Below are positions 1 through 13,230 of a DNA stretch of 55,000 nucleotides, piece by piece. The stretch covers positions 8,169,669 to 8,224,668 of the forward strand of contig CM022679.1 of the NCBI GenBank assembly GCA_012295275.1. The letters are read 5' to 3'. The translations under genes and the position numbers were made by a program. Each line of letters starts with the position of its first letter. The first letter of the stretch is position 1. The notes beneath the pieces are model-generated. The model made no database searches. It saw nothing but the letters and a program-made list of their open reading frames with translations, and was not told the origin of the DNA. This stretch comes from Chrysomallon squamiferum (lineage: Eukaryota > Mollusca > Gastropoda > Neomphalida > Peltospiridae).

Positions 1-1400
1 TGACTTGGAAGTGAGTAAATATCATCACTGGCAATGTCTAGACTTCTGTCTTACACAGATACTTCTTGATTACGAATTGAAGCTTTTGATTTAATTTTAT
101 AAAATTCAGAACTGATCGTACGAGTGTCTGTGCGTGTTTGTGTGTTGTGTATGTACATTTATTTTCACAAAGTTTCTATCTGCCATATACAATTTTATTT
201 CCAGAGAAATACTTGATATCGGATTTTTTTCAATGGCGGGAGTAATAATTTCACTGCGTCATTGAAATCTGAATAAATTATAATAAATTATTGTATTTAA
301 TTGGTTAATTTCATATGTAGATCTCTGATAGACACTTAAGACATGTCTATTATATTATTTCCTGTTCCAGCCCCTTATAATATAACGATAATAATACCCT
401 ACCAGGTGGCAAGGTCCCATTCATTTCCTTTTTGAAATCATTACACAAAACCATACAATTTACTCATAATGACCGTTAAAATTAAAATGTTCTGCAATGC
501 TGTTAATCAAATTTTATATTCATTCATTAAACCAATTAAAAAAAAAAAAAAAATATATATATTTAACCAAATAATTAAAATTCTTTCAGCATGAAAGAAG
601 GATCACGAGGAAACAATTTGAAATGCTACACGTCATATTTATGTAAGCTGTTATCGGCGGAGGTTGGTTCCTGTTTTCAACGAGTGTCTTTATGTCGTAA
701 CAGCGAGATTGTGCGAGGTACGACGTGTGTCACATGATCGACACCTAATCGCCACTGATTAACCGTGCGTACTCTGCGCCGTCAAATGGCCAGTCCTTTT
801 CCTGTAATATCGTCTTCATTGTTGTGAGACCAGAAATCAATATTCTAGAAAATTCTCTGTTAAATCGTGATGTCTGCAGGGTCAAGTGATCTATCGCGTC
901 CTAACGTCTCACACTTCTGTAACGTAACTTTTTGTTACTACTACTAACTAAGATGGCGGAGAAGAATTTTACATTTTTTTTTAATTTTTTTTTAAATTAC
1001 TCGTACAGAAACGTGTTAGAATTTTTTTTTTTTTTTTTTTTAAATTACTCGTACAGAAACGTGTTAGAATTTTTTTTTTTTTTTTTGTAATTATTCCAGT
1101 GTTTTAGCCAAGAGAGAGAAGTTTCAATGAAAATTTGGTTGTTTTTCAAGGAAAGGTAAAAAAAAATAATCACGCGATGAAAATGCTTCTTTATTACTTT
1201 AATGGTTGAGTGGTCATCACTATAATCAGCATTTACACACAAGTCTGAGTTGATTCAAATCTTAATGAAGAATTTTTCTATGAGACATGGAATTTGGGAC
1301 ACACTGTTGGTTCACAATGGATTAATTGCCGCATCTTTTATTTTATTCTTTATAATTATAACAGGCAAAGTGTGAAGAAAGTGAATATATGTACATATTT
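1..1400. other. Intergenic DNA with a CpG-containing patch
   Basis: No gene recognised. 590-960 is richer in GC and CpG than its flanks and includes TCACATGA (about 731-738, an E-box) and AAGATGGCGG (950-959, YY1-type, with an ATG but a meaningless T-rich frame after it). It could be a regulatory element or a distant 5' exon. Confidence 0.35.
993..1070. repeat. Exact 30-bp direct repeat with T-tract spacer
   Basis: The 30 bp at 993-1022 (TAAATTACTCGTACAGAAAC...) recur exactly at 1041-1070, offset 48, each followed by a T-tract. A recent local duplication. Confidence 0.9.
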
Positions 1401-1408
1401 GATGAAAC

Positions 1409-1425
1409 TATTATTATTATTATTA

Positions 1426-1468
<43 letters not shown>
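1409..1468. repeat. (TTA)n microsatellite
   Basis: About 60 bp of TTA repeats with one interruption; the open frames across it are artefacts. Confidence 0.95.
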
Positions 1469-1927
1469 TTTTTGGTTTAGTCATATTCGGATTCTAACAG
1501 AAAATCAAGCCTGTGCATAAATATTAAATAATCACCTAATGGCTTGGACAATTGGAATTCTTACTACTACTTCTACCACTACCACCACAACCGCCACCAC
1601 AGTTACTACTACTACTACTACTGTTATTGCTGTGATATATTGTCGGACTTTCAATGCTTCGATTTATTTCTTTGTAATCCGGTTGGATGACGCTTGTCGA
1701 ACTGGCAAACAAATTTTATCCAACAAAAAAATCGATTGTGAACCCTGTTTAAACTTTAAATCGGAGAGCGACAGTTAGCTGCTTAACCTAAACCCACCTG
1801 CCTTTATTTCACTCTAGCTGTTTCTGTCTTGCTGTCTTTCTATGCGTCTTTTAACACTTCTGTAAATATCGCAGATATATATTATTGTAAGGGGATTCCA
1901 CGCTATCTGTATTAATCTTCTAATCTG

Positions 1928-1930
<3 letters not shown>

Positions 1931-2026
<96 letters not shown>

Positions 2027-2210
2027 GTCTGTCTATCTCCGTCTGTCTGTCTTTCTATCTATTTCTCTATCTCTCTATCTGTATGTCTATCTAACAATCT
2101 GTCAGTCAGTCTGTGTGCCTATCTGTCTGTCTATCTCTCTGTCTTTATCTCATTCTCCCTCTGTGTCTTTCTCCTTCTCTCTATCTGTCTGTTTCTGTCT
2201 CTGTCTCTCC
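1931..2210. repeat. (CT)n microsatellite grading into (CTGT/CTAT)n
   Basis: Pure CT for about 92 bp (1931-2022), then degenerate CTGT and CTAT units to about 2210. Confidence 0.95.
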
Positions 2211-2526
2211 TCCCTTTGTGAAAACTCCTCTAATGTGATTTACTTCCGAACATGAGAGGATCAGCCCGCCAGTGTGTGAACTAGAGATGGGGTCACAACC
2301 TGTCACTGCACACTGCAGCGCTCTGCACACCGGGTTACCTGTATGCTGCATGTAAAAGCGCTGACTGAAAACCACAGCCAATAAAACTGACAAGTCAGGC
2401 ATGAAGAAAAATTCAATCAACTGTTCAATAAACGACTCGGGAACACTTTATTATGGGTGTAGTCTGTTTAACGCTCAAGGCGAGCCGAGAGTGCTGTTGT
2501 TATGTTACAAGTGTGTCTCTTTTTTC

Positions 2527-2565
<39 letters not shown>

Positions 2566-2944
2566 CTCTTTCTCACATTATTCGCATTTGCTCGTTCGTG
2601 AATAGTTGAATATCAATAAAGTGTGTTGTTATATTCCACGATCATTCTGAGGAGTATATATATATATATTCGTGTGTCTGTCTTTAATTTATATTACAGA
2701 ACCATCAACGATTCTTTCAAATGACTAAAACCTAATTTTATATATTGTCTGATTAATTGACAGAATACACCACACCATATCGTGAGCACATCAGAAACAA
2801 ATACAAATTCATTACATACGAACCAGTAATATCAATACATTCAGGTCCGGACCCTGAATAAAATCCTTGGGAAGGGGAGTTGTTATAAATATTTTATAGC
2901 AACCATATGGAGGCCAGAACTGAAAAAAACATTGTTTCGAAGAT

Positions 2945-2945
<1 letters not shown>
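2211..2945. other. Intergenic, no gene seen
   Basis: 2220-2510 has balanced composition without a recognisable product; 2518-2569 is a long T-rich tract. Nothing else identified. Confidence 0.4.

Positions 2946-3019
<74 letters not shown>
2946..3019. repeat. (GA)n microsatellite
   Basis: About 74 bp of pure GA. Confidence 0.97.
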
Positions 3020-3021
<2 letters not shown>

Positions 3022-6000
3022 GGGTTGAATTCGGTGACTTGGTTTTGTAAATATTTCAGCTTTGTGGTGTGTATCAATTTACATACAGTAGTCTAAAAGT
3101 ACTGAAGTTCGTATGATCATAAAATACATTTATTAAGATTTTAAACCAGAAAACCTGCCATATTATAAAAAAAAAAAAGCAAATAACGTAAATTACATTA
3201 AGCAGAAGCCGTAATTTTTTTCGCGCTTTCAGTAATTTTTTAACTTTTTAACTTTTATTTATTTATTTTTATATTTATTTTATTATTTTATTTTATTTTT
3301 TTTTTTTTTTTTTTTTATACTTATCAGTTTTATAGCGCCATATGCAAAACATAAAGGAGTTACTGTTTACTAAATGAAATCAACAACATTTGCATTGAAA
3401 ACATTGTGATACATCAAGACCAGAAGACCGTTGCATTTGTTCCTCGGGGAGTCAGTCTTGCAGTTTTGATTTAATTCTTCAACCGGCTAAATGAAATGAT
3501 CCAGCTGCAGTCCGAGAGTTAACGAAATAGTCCGAATGAAAACCGAGATAAGACGTAAACACCCGATGACTGCCGATTTTCTCTGACTTTCATCATCGTT
3601 CGCCAGGCTGCTGCAAATGTTTATTGCCGTCCTCCGCAGGCTTGAATGTAATATGTGTCTTTCGTGTCAGCGACAGGTGCAATCGATAAAAGGTTGTTCA
3701 CGGTAAATGGATCGGCGTATTTGTGTGTAGTCAACCAGTAAGGCTATTTGTTACAGGCTTGGGCCAAAGTGCAAAACTCTTACATCAGAGTTGATGAAGA
3801 CAATGAACCAAAATGAAATAAATAAATAAATAAATAAATAAATAAATTTTTTAAATTCCAAAACAAACTAAACAAGATAAAACAACAACAGTAACAACAA
3901 CAGCAACAACAACGACAATAATAAATAAATAAATAATAAATAAAATAAGCAAAAAAAATACAGTATTTTTAAGTTTCTTCAAGAACTTAAAGCACTGTAA
4001 TCTGATCTTGCGACTGTAAATGGTAACAGAAAATGAAGACAGACAGCAGGTTAAAACCAATGCAGAGTTCTTCAAAATCTCTCGACTAGAAGGCTAAAAC
4101 ACTTTTTCCAGTTACTTCCAGTCCCTTGTGTCTATTAAGTAATAAATCCCGCAATGGTTCTGAAATGAGGTAAGGCTCTAAATTGACTGGCAAAAATTTA
4201 TATGGACAGAGAAGGGCTGTTAACAAGATTTATGTATTAACTAGTTTCTGTATTAACCAGATTTGTATTCTTTTAGATCCTAAAACTTTAGTGTGAAGAA
4301 GAAGAAGAAGAAAAAGAAGAAGAAGAAGAAGAAGAAGAAGAAAACGTTTTGACTTTATATTCTACACCGAATTCCGTTTGATTTTTACTTTGTGTGTGTT
4401 TATATGCACCATAAGTATAGTGAAAAATCATAAATGCATCTCTGACTTTGGATTTTGGGAATATTCTGATAGAATATATAAATAAATAAATAAATTAATT
4501 AATTAATAATTTTCATTTTACTTTTCTAAACAACGAAACAGCTAGCCAAGTAACGTCGTAAAAATATACGAGTAACCTTCAGGATTTAGCTGGATCTTAT
4601 CCAAATAAACTCAGTGTTTCCAACCTCTTTTGGGCCGTGCCCCACCTCAAAAATCCGAGGTCAAACGAATTCTGAAAAACGCTTAGAATGTGCAAGACAC
4701 GTGTTCATTCACATATTTCGTTAGACGAAGTCAAAGTCTATTCAACAGTTTACTTATTTTTGTACGGCAGGATTTCTTGACCATCGACAGAAATGATTTG
4801 TTCTTAATAAGTCGTATTGAAATTGTCTCCCCTCGCTATTGAAACTGCCATCATGTTTACACATCATCACACTGGGAACCAGAGAAATAAACGAAAGACT
4901 TAGGATGACAGACAAGTGATAAACACGTGCTCGGGCATTTTCTGAAATGCGCATTATAATTATCTTGTTTGTTTTCTTGTTGCTTTTTCCTCTTTAATTA
5001 TCGTCTGTCTTATCAGTTAAGAAGAATCACTTACCGTCTGGCGCCAAAACAATCAACTCCCCAACGTTTCTTTTGTTTTGATTCATTTACTGAATTTCTC
5101 TGTTTCTCGTACGCGCACTGCACCCACACATACATACATACACGTGCACGCATTCGTAGACAGAATGTGTGTGTATCCTGTTTCTCTCTCGATGAACGAT
5201 TCTTTAAAGTAACACACCGAAAGCCCACGTTCAAGTTCCGCATTCGTGTCTTAGCGAATAACAATATATCTATAACCATCTCGTTAGACAATGTTTACAT
5301 TTTACCAAGACAAAATTTCTTTTATCTGCATAACAAAACTGAAAAAAAAAAATATATATATATATATATATAGAATACTTGTAAGGATTTAAAATAATCT
5401 GAAACAACCAAAATCTACGTTACAATCCCTTTAAATACATTTACTATTTTGGTCTTTTTATATCATTGTTATCTTAGACATCTTTACAGCATAACTGAGG
5501 AAGTAAAATCTGACATATTCTGGAGATAACTCTTTCTTTGCTATATTTTCTTTCCGTTTAGTGTGCCAAGTGTCTACAGAGAATTACTTACGACTAACTG
5601 ATAACTAAATGATTTCGATTTTAATTTTTTTTAAATGTGACAGTTATTTTTGTTTTGTTTTATGTTATTTCATGCTGATACCAAAACTGATTTCAATGCG
5701 TTATCTTTCTTTTCCTCATTTCAAAATAAAAGAACAGATATGTCTGTTGAGAAAGTAATTTGTGTACGGAAAGTCAGAAAAACAGACGGGTGGATATTGT
5801 GTATGTCTAAGTAGTAATTATTTTGTAATATGAAATTAAACTGAAAAATTACTTCACGTTAATAAATAAATAAATAAATAAATAGAAGTAAATAAATAAA
5901 TAAATATGAAGTTAATAAATCATTTATTACTGTTATTAATCGCATGATGAAATAAACTTCACTGGTTGGTTCTTTAGTTAAATACATTTTTTATGTTACT

Positions 6001-6303
6001 GTTTCTTTTCTTTTGCTGCGCAAAAAAAAAAATAAAAAAATAAAATAAAAATTAATAAAAAAAAAAATAAAAAAGAAGTCTGGAAACATTTTATTTTAAT
6101 TTATTTTAAAGAAAATCATTAAAGTGACGGAGGCAAGGACCCGTGGATCATTGATTTCAAGCTGAAATGATGTTCATTATTAAAAAAAATAATAATAATA
6201 AATAAAGAGGATTGGTCGGCGAATAACTGGTTTTTTATTTATTATATTTATTATTATTGTTATTGTTAATGGCTGTTTTTGTTAGTTATTGTTATTGTTG
6301 TTG

Positions 6304-6346
<43 letters not shown>

Positions 6347-7284
6347 CATCATCATCATTTTATTAGGGGCATTCTTTACATTTCCTTATCTAAACGTATT
6401 ACGTAATATTCATAATGTGATGGAAAGCACCGCCAACAACACAAAATTTAACCACAAACAAAACAACAAAGGAAAGAGGATGACCAGTGCTTGATACGAA
6501 TTCATCTGCCATTGCCCTTGTATATTTATATCAAAAAATCTATTTTCGGAATCAGCCTTTTCCCATCTATAACCTCTAACCATCAACACAATGTAATTGA
6601 ATTGCATGTAGACAGATCGGTACCAGAATCCCATAATATAGCACCATTAGCCAGCACGCGATCAATACACACCACGCGTACTGGCTGTTGTCAATTTTCA
6701 CAACTCTTCTGCCACCATCCATTAGAGCGCGTCACGGGGTTTTTGCGCGCGACACTGGCACGCGCCTCGTAAACAACGAGGCTCGGCGGCGGTCGCGAAT
6801 TTTCTGAAATACGCAGAGTAAACAAAACAATAAGCAAGATTCCGCACACCGATATGCATTGATTTTTTTTTTTTTCCTACACTTGCGTGTGCATTGAAGT
6901 GAAACCTCTCTACAGAACTCGTGGAATCGGCCAGTTACGTCGGCAACTAACAGAACATCAATAAGGAAACAGCACGAACACATGTTCGTGATGCTGTTAG
7001 ACCTCCGTATGCCAGCCAGACAGTGTAAACAGCAGCGGCAAAGGCAGACGTTAAAAATGTCTCGGCTGAGAAAGGTTGTGATGACGGGAGAGGAGTGGAG
7101 GAGGGGGGAGATGGTGGAGTTTGCTTGGATCCAAACACGCACAGTGTGGTTTAAAGCCAGGCAAACAAAAGATTAATTAAATTAGATAAGCTAATAATAC
7201 ATAAAAGCATTCACACAAGCATTTAAAGCTTCATCTTTTAAAAATTTGTTCATTTATTAATTGTTGTTGTTGTTGTTGTTGTTG

Positions 7285-7326
<42 letters not shown>

Positions 7327-7482
7327 TGACATTTATGTGTATACTATAATTATATCTCACGGTCTTTGATAAACGACTATAGGGGTACTTATATGGAAAA
7401 TAATGGGAAATAAAATGGCAACTAGGAAAAAACCAACAGCACCAAAACCGTCTTCTTCATCAAAACCACAACCACCCAAAAC

Positions 7483-7521
<39 letters not shown>

Positions 7522-8000
7522 AGCCAATAATGTAACCCCAAAATTAATCAGCTGCGCATATTTGGCCATTAACCAACATTAATCGACAACACAGCAGTTT
7601 GGATTGTATAACTGTTTATGTCTCTTATTGTAATTTGTATCGATCAACATATTTTATTAAATAGCTTTAAAATGAATAGATATAACAAGCTGAGTTTATT
7701 GTTTGGTAGGTAGAAATGTCAGCAATATAACGTTACGTAATTGCAGAAATTAGTACGATACAAATATTACATGTAGAGTGTCCTCTTGCACATTCTTTTC
7801 TTTTATTAATGTATTTGTTTGTTATTATTTATTTATTTATTTTTGCAGAGCGTATTTGTTCATTTCCTTCTTTATCCTTCTTTCTTTGTTTATTACTGTT
7901 GTTGCTTGTGTGTTTGTTGTATTTTTTCATAGTGTGTTTTATCTGTAGAATAAAAGATGAACTAAGATTCTTCGGTTTATTTAATTAAATAAGCATTGTG
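3020..8000. other. Intergenic, microsatellite-rich
   Basis: No gene recognised. Includes (AAAT)n 3816-3847, (GAA)n 4295-4343, (AT)n 5349-5372, (GTT/TTA/TCA)n 6288-6359, (GTT)n-(TTA)n 7259-7327 and (AAC)n 7485-7518. The stretch 6640-7150 is CpG-rich (for example GCGCGTCACGG, CGCGCGACAC, GGCGGCGGTCGCG) and could be regulatory; the open frames there on both strands look like chance. Confidence 0.4.
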
Positions 8001-8200
8001 TACTGAAGAAATGTTTCTCCAAGGTGCTAAAAACATTACTGCATCGTCTGACTTCCGCTTAAATTTATATTTTTTTTATTTTTTATTTTTTATTTTTTTA
8101 TAAATCAAAAAGAGCAGTCGCCTCTTCTTTTAGTTAGTTATAAGTGGCAAACTTATCTCCTAAATTTGAAAATAAAACTTCTTTTTATTTCTTAAAAATA

Positions 8201-8239
<39 letters not shown>

Positions 8240-8560
8240 TCATTGTTGTTTGTTTGTTATGTTTATCTTCATTTCATCATTTGATTACCTGTGCAAAAAA
8301 AAGTAGACTTCTTTGATTTATTTAATTAAAAAGCCAATTATTGCTGAACAAACCATTCAAGGTGCTAAAAACATCAATGAATTTCATTCACAAATCATGT
8401 TGATATATTTAAGACTTGATTCTGAAAAAGACATTAGCTACTTTATTAAACAGTATTTTTCAAATGCAAAAAAAAAAGAAAAAGGTCTTTGAACTCTTGG
8501 ATTCTTAAGCTTATTTAGTTATATAAGTAAATCATCTTCGACAAAAGAAACTTACTTTTA
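7968..8560. repeat. Degenerate tandem duplication (two to three copies)
   Basis: 7968-8038 and 8309-8376 share a TTCTT.G.TTTATTTAATTAAA block and an AAGGTGCTAAAAACAT block in the same order about 340 bp apart; 8500-8560 is a weaker third copy. (CA)n at 8204-8236 lies between copies. Confidence 0.65.
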
Positions 8561-8575
8561 TTTGTGTTTCCTAAC

Positions 8576-8595
8576 AAATAATAATAATAATAATA

Positions 8596-8633
<38 letters not shown>
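8576..8633. repeat. (AAT)n microsatellite
   Basis: About 58 bp of AAT units with one interruption. Confidence 0.95.
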
Positions 8634-8636
<3 letters not shown>

Positions 8637-8649
8637 TTATGATGATGAT

Positions 8650-10960
8650 AAATAAATAAATTGTCCTAGGAGTTGATTTGTCCAAATTTTTGCACAGATA
8701 AAAACATCACAATCTGTTCTTCCTTTGCTCCTAAATTTTCTCACTGTTTTGTCCGAAACTTAGAGTGCAGCTGTCCTCAATACACCCCACCCTCTATCAC
8801 CAGCATTCTATGCCCTCGCGTGTAAATTTCTAGTTTCACCGCAGTCTTAAGAACAAAATTATGATTCTGTATCCACAAAAGAATACTGTGGGTTTACAGG
8901 CAAGATTTATGCCATTGTTTAATAAACTGAGGTTTATCTCGTTAGCAGTACTTCATTGATTTTATCACCTTTTGTGAACAGAAAACAACAGTCACGTTTT
9001 CTTTTAACATCTACGTATAAGTTGACAAATACAAGATGTATGTCTTAGATTTACATCTGGGTCTTAATTATTATTATTATCATCACGTGATTATTATTAT
9101 TATTATCATTTTTTTATTATTATTATTTTTTTTTTTTTTTTTTTTACCATTCGTAAATACATAATATAATAATATATGTGTGCATTTTGTATTTTGAATC
9201 CGCCAGTCTTTATAAATAAAACGTGTGTGTTTTTAGATATGTATGTGCGTGAGTGTGTGTGATTTTTTTCTTACTCAGTGAAGAACAGACCGTTCTGTTG
9301 TAAAATGTATCGCGTGATACTGTTGAGACAGTTAATACGTCTGAGCAGAGAGCAGTCTTGCCATAGTTCTCGCCTTGGTCGTAGTTCTGTCAGCCATAGC
9401 CCGCATTCTTCATTGTACGTAGTAAAGTGTTGGGTTTTTTTTCACTAACCCTCCACCTCCTTCTCATGTGGATATTCTTGTTTCAAAATATATATATGTT
9501 TGTTTTTGGGAGTATTCATTCGTTCATGCATTCAAAATATAAATAAATAAATAAATAAATTTAAAAATTTTCAAAAATTATCCTTAGGTAAAATCACTGT
9601 CTGTTTTCTTTTTTTCTTTTAATTTGTTTTTTAATTTTTAATTTTATTGTTTGTTTGGGATTTTCTTGTGGGGTAGGGTTTCTTTAATTATTTTTTATTA
9701 TTATTTATTTATTTCATTTTATTTCATTATTATTTTTTTTTTATCTTCTAGAATAATGGTCTCGATGACAGTTGAAACAGTAAACACACTTAGATATCTT
9801 TCGTTTGTGGTGTACGTATGTGTGTGTGTGTGTGTGTGTGGTTCTAGGGGTATTGAATGACGTGGTATAAAAACCACAGCCAATGGCAATTTCTTCTTGA
9901 AGTGTTTTTACCGTTCGCGAGGTTAGAATGACACTGAAATAGGTTGTAGCTAATAATTAATGGTTCAGGATCGGTGAGTCCATTCACAGTCGATAAGCTT
10001 TTACATTTTTTTTTTTTTTTTACCATTACTGTTACAAGTCCAGTTTGTCGTAACGTTTTGTAATTCAGATTCTGAAAATTATGAACACAGAGAGATATAA
10101 AGAATGAGCAACAGAAAAACTGCAGAATGAGATATATATGCCCGCGCACTCACGCGCATTCATATGCATACACACACACGCATACAGAGATGGCGACTTT
10201 CTATTTTATTTTTTGTTTTTATGTGTATATGTGTGTGTACATGTTTGTTTGTTTGTTGTTATTTTCTGCAGGGTTTTGTTGTCGTTGTTGTTTCGTTGTT
10301 TTGTTTTGTTTCGTTTTATTCAATTCATTTTACCACAAGTCATTTTAAATTCGTAAACCTTAAACCCAATATGATTAGGTCAGATACTAGGCTAGGCGTG
10401 GTTCTTGATTCTTGTTTTTTTTTCACATACGTATTACAACAATAAAAATAATAGCAATAATAACGATGAAGATGATGCCGATAATGAAGACGATGACGAC
10501 AATGACAAGAATAATTGTTACGAATTGACATTTCGTTATGCTTGATCAGTAGCCCAACTCTCCGAGGACTAACAGTCATCAGAACATTGTGTTTATCAAT
10601 AAATACAAAACGATCGACCTATCAGAAACCATTCAGTTATTCTCCCTGTGACCCCCGCTCGCCATGAAGCGAGCGGAAGTTGGTAATTATCTGTTAAATA
10701 TTCGTGGAGCCGACCGTAAACAATATGACGAACAACAGCATTCAGGATTTTGTGTACTTTCATCATGCTTGAAAAACAATAACACGAACAACATGTACTC
10801 TATCGAAAGTCGTCTGTGTAAGCCAAGAATGTGCCAAAAAGTCCTCAAGGCTAACGTAGCTAATGCTGTTAAATCCTGGCTGGGGATTTGCCAGAATATA
10901 GCTATAGGTGTGATCAAATGTGTTTATAGCTAGGACAACAGTAAAGCCGAAACCGTAATA
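8650..10960. other. Intergenic, no supported gene
   Basis: AT-rich with (TTA)n/T-tract near 9068-9145, (GT)n 9819-9841 and GT/CA-rich stretches near 10160-10250. An 89-codon open frame at 10664-10933 has balanced composition but no recognised family; see findings. Confidence 0.4.
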
Positions 10961-10963
10961 GTA

Positions 10964-11019
<56 letters not shown>

Positions 11020-11066
11020 TTATATTATTATTATTATTATTATTACTATTATTATTATTATTATTA
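10964..11066. repeat. (AAT)n-(TTA)n palindromic microsatellite
   Basis: About 55 bp of AAT directly followed by about 47 bp of TTA, so the two halves are reverse complements and could form a hairpin. Confidence 0.9.
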
Positions 11067-11150
11067 AGTTTATTAGTAATAGTTATTTCTTGAAATTATA
11101 CACAATAATACTAATAAATTATTACAAATGTCTTCTATTTAATGAATGTT

Positions 11151-11250
<100 letters not shown>

Positions 11251-11526
11251 ATAAACATACTATTTTTTTATAACACTGTGTTAAGTGGATTTTTTTTTTC
11301 ATTCTTTTCCATGTCGAAATTAGTTATGAATTATTAAACACCAAGTTCTTTTTTTAATTTGTTTGATATTTGCTTTCAACATACATCTTAATCAGTGAGC
11401 CTAAAGAATGAGTGCTGATGAGAAAAATATGTGTTCCTTTTGGGTTATCTCCCAGTAATAGTACTTTCCTCGTTTGAGAAAACAAAATAATCTATTTACA
11501 AAGAACAAATAACAGTAATAGCAATA

Positions 11527-11595
11527 ATATATATACGTATGTCTATGTTGATGGTTTCAGGTTTTTCGATTGTTCGTTGTGGTCTCCTATAATAT

Positions 11596-11644
<49 letters not shown>

Positions 11645-11707
11645 AATATATAATAAATTTATAAAAACAAAAACAACAACCAACCAAACAAACAAACAAA
11701 CAGCAAA

Positions 11708-11739
<32 letters not shown>

Positions 11740-12045
11740 ACCCTAACCAATCATATAAAACAGAAAAAAAGGACAGCTGATGTCAGCTATTAAATCAAAC
11801 TTCTTATGACTAATGTGGTATTTTTTTCACGGCGTCTTCCGACATGACAACGTCAGTTGACGGAATCTGTGCCAGAGAGCAACATTCTGGGGCAATAAAA
11901 AAAAAAAAAAAGCAACAACACAATGCACATTCTAGCTTCTTATATTTCAGTATTAGTTATATGAATGTGATCTGAGACCACAACGAAGCAATCGAAAAAC
12001 CTGAAACCATCGACATAGACAGATATATATATATATATAACTGAC
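11527..12045. mobile_element. Fold-back inverted-repeat element (MITE-like candidate)
   Basis: Left arm 11535-11585 contains GTCTATGTTGATGGTTTCAG and GTTTTTCGATTGTTCGTTGT; right arm 11968-12022 contains its reverse complement with a few mismatches (ACCACAACGAAGCAATCGAA, CCTGAAACCATCGACATAGAC). Both arms end outward in TA repeats. The roughly 380-bp interior holds (TG)n, (AAAC)n and (AAAT)n and no open frame. Long subterminal inverted repeats suggest a non-autonomous DNA transposon or an inverted duplication; target-site duplications could not be fixed. Confidence 0.6.
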
Positions 12046-13168
12046 ATCTGCTTGCCGGAAATAATCAACGGAAAAGACGTGGGATAGACCATTGGAGGGA
12101 GACTGGCGCGTACACGTAAGAAAGACCAAACCAAGAGAGCGACAGTGTGCCTCTACAGTGGCGAGTGCAGATCAAGGAGACCTGAAAACTCAGTCGATAT
12201 TAAGTGTAATCCTGTTACAAAGCCGAGCGCCCTATTAATGAAGAACAGTGGCCCAAGCTTCCATCACACTACAGCGCATATTACAATGTAATCCTCGGAC
12301 AAAACTGACTAGTATAGATCTTTTTGTGCGCTTTCACGCCTGTTGCTAAATGCAATGAGGCGGATTGAGTAATCGGGCAGCTGGACATAGCTCTGTGGTC
12401 ATGCAAGGCCATCTTGGGTTCAGCTGAAAGGAGTATGAAATTTGATTAAGAAAATCGGTTGCAACTGCGTCGTGCTAAAGCTATGTAAAACGCAAACCAT
12501 ATTTTTGCCCTCGGAATTAATTATATTGGTTTGAAAAGCGTGATCACACACATCCAGAGAGATACTCATAAACACACACAGAGACACACGCAAAACACAC
12601 ACACACACACACACAGATACTCATAGACACACACAAACACCTACACACCTAAACACACACACACACACAAAGAGACAGATGTACATAAACATATGCCCCT
12701 TTTTTTTTTTTTTTTTTTTTTTTTTCAGTTTTTGATCTCTCATAAAGTTTTGAAGTAGCAGTATAACAACTGATGTCGGTATTTTATAGAAAACTGGGTT
12801 TTTGTGTTTACTGACTGTATATCGAAAACTGTTTTTTTTTTTTTTTTTGTTTGTTGTTGTGACCGTTGATGGTTGCAATGGTTTTAGTGTTGTTATCACT
12901 TTGTTGTCGTTTTACGGTATAAGTTGGAATTAATTAAAAAAAATTAATTTTTATATTAGATAAAACGGTGTTAGAAAGTTGGTTTCATCCAACTGAAACA
13001 AAAGTCTCAATATTTCTAGTTATGTTCTGATTGGTATGTATGTGTATGCGCATGCGCGCGCACACACACTCACACACATCAGTTTTGTTCCTGCTGCTGT
13101 TTTGACTTCATATAAAAAAGCGTTTTATAATCTAACTGCAATTTCTTTGACGAAGTTAAAAATAATTA

Positions 13169-13172
<4 letters not shown>
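12046..13172. other. Intergenic, no gene seen
   Basis: 12060-12420 has balanced composition and several CpGs and includes GCCATCTTG (12408-12416, YY1-type), but no coding signal. 12555-12670 is imperfect (CA)n and 12698-12725 a T-tract. TGCGCATGCGC (13047-13057) is an exact NRF1-type palindrome inside alternating purine-pyrimidine DNA. Confidence 0.4.

Positions 13173-13225
<53 letters not shown>
13173..13225. repeat. (GA)n microsatellite
   Basis: About 52 bp of pure GA. Confidence 0.95.

Positions 13226-13230
<5 letters not shown>

Noticed and set aside
953-1090. ATGGCGGAGAAG start resembling a MAEK... protein
   Set aside because: The frame runs into T-tracts and a duplicated 30-mer, giving Phe runs; no splice donor in a sensible place. 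Kept only as a YY1-type motif.
4969-5373. 134-codon plus-strand open frame
   Set aside because: Ends in a (TA)n run, contains (CATA)n-derived peptide and has no family resemblance.
6732-7142. 136-codon minus-strand open frame in a CpG-rich patch
   Set aside because: No recognisable domain, a Lys run from a T-tract, and overlapping open frames on both strands; more likely a CpG-rich regulatory patch.
2360-9890. Shared 13-mer ACCACAGCCAAT with preceding A at about 2368 and 9872 as a dispersed repeat
   Set aside because: Similarity does not extend beyond the word; probably a coincidental RUNX plus CCAAT-like string.
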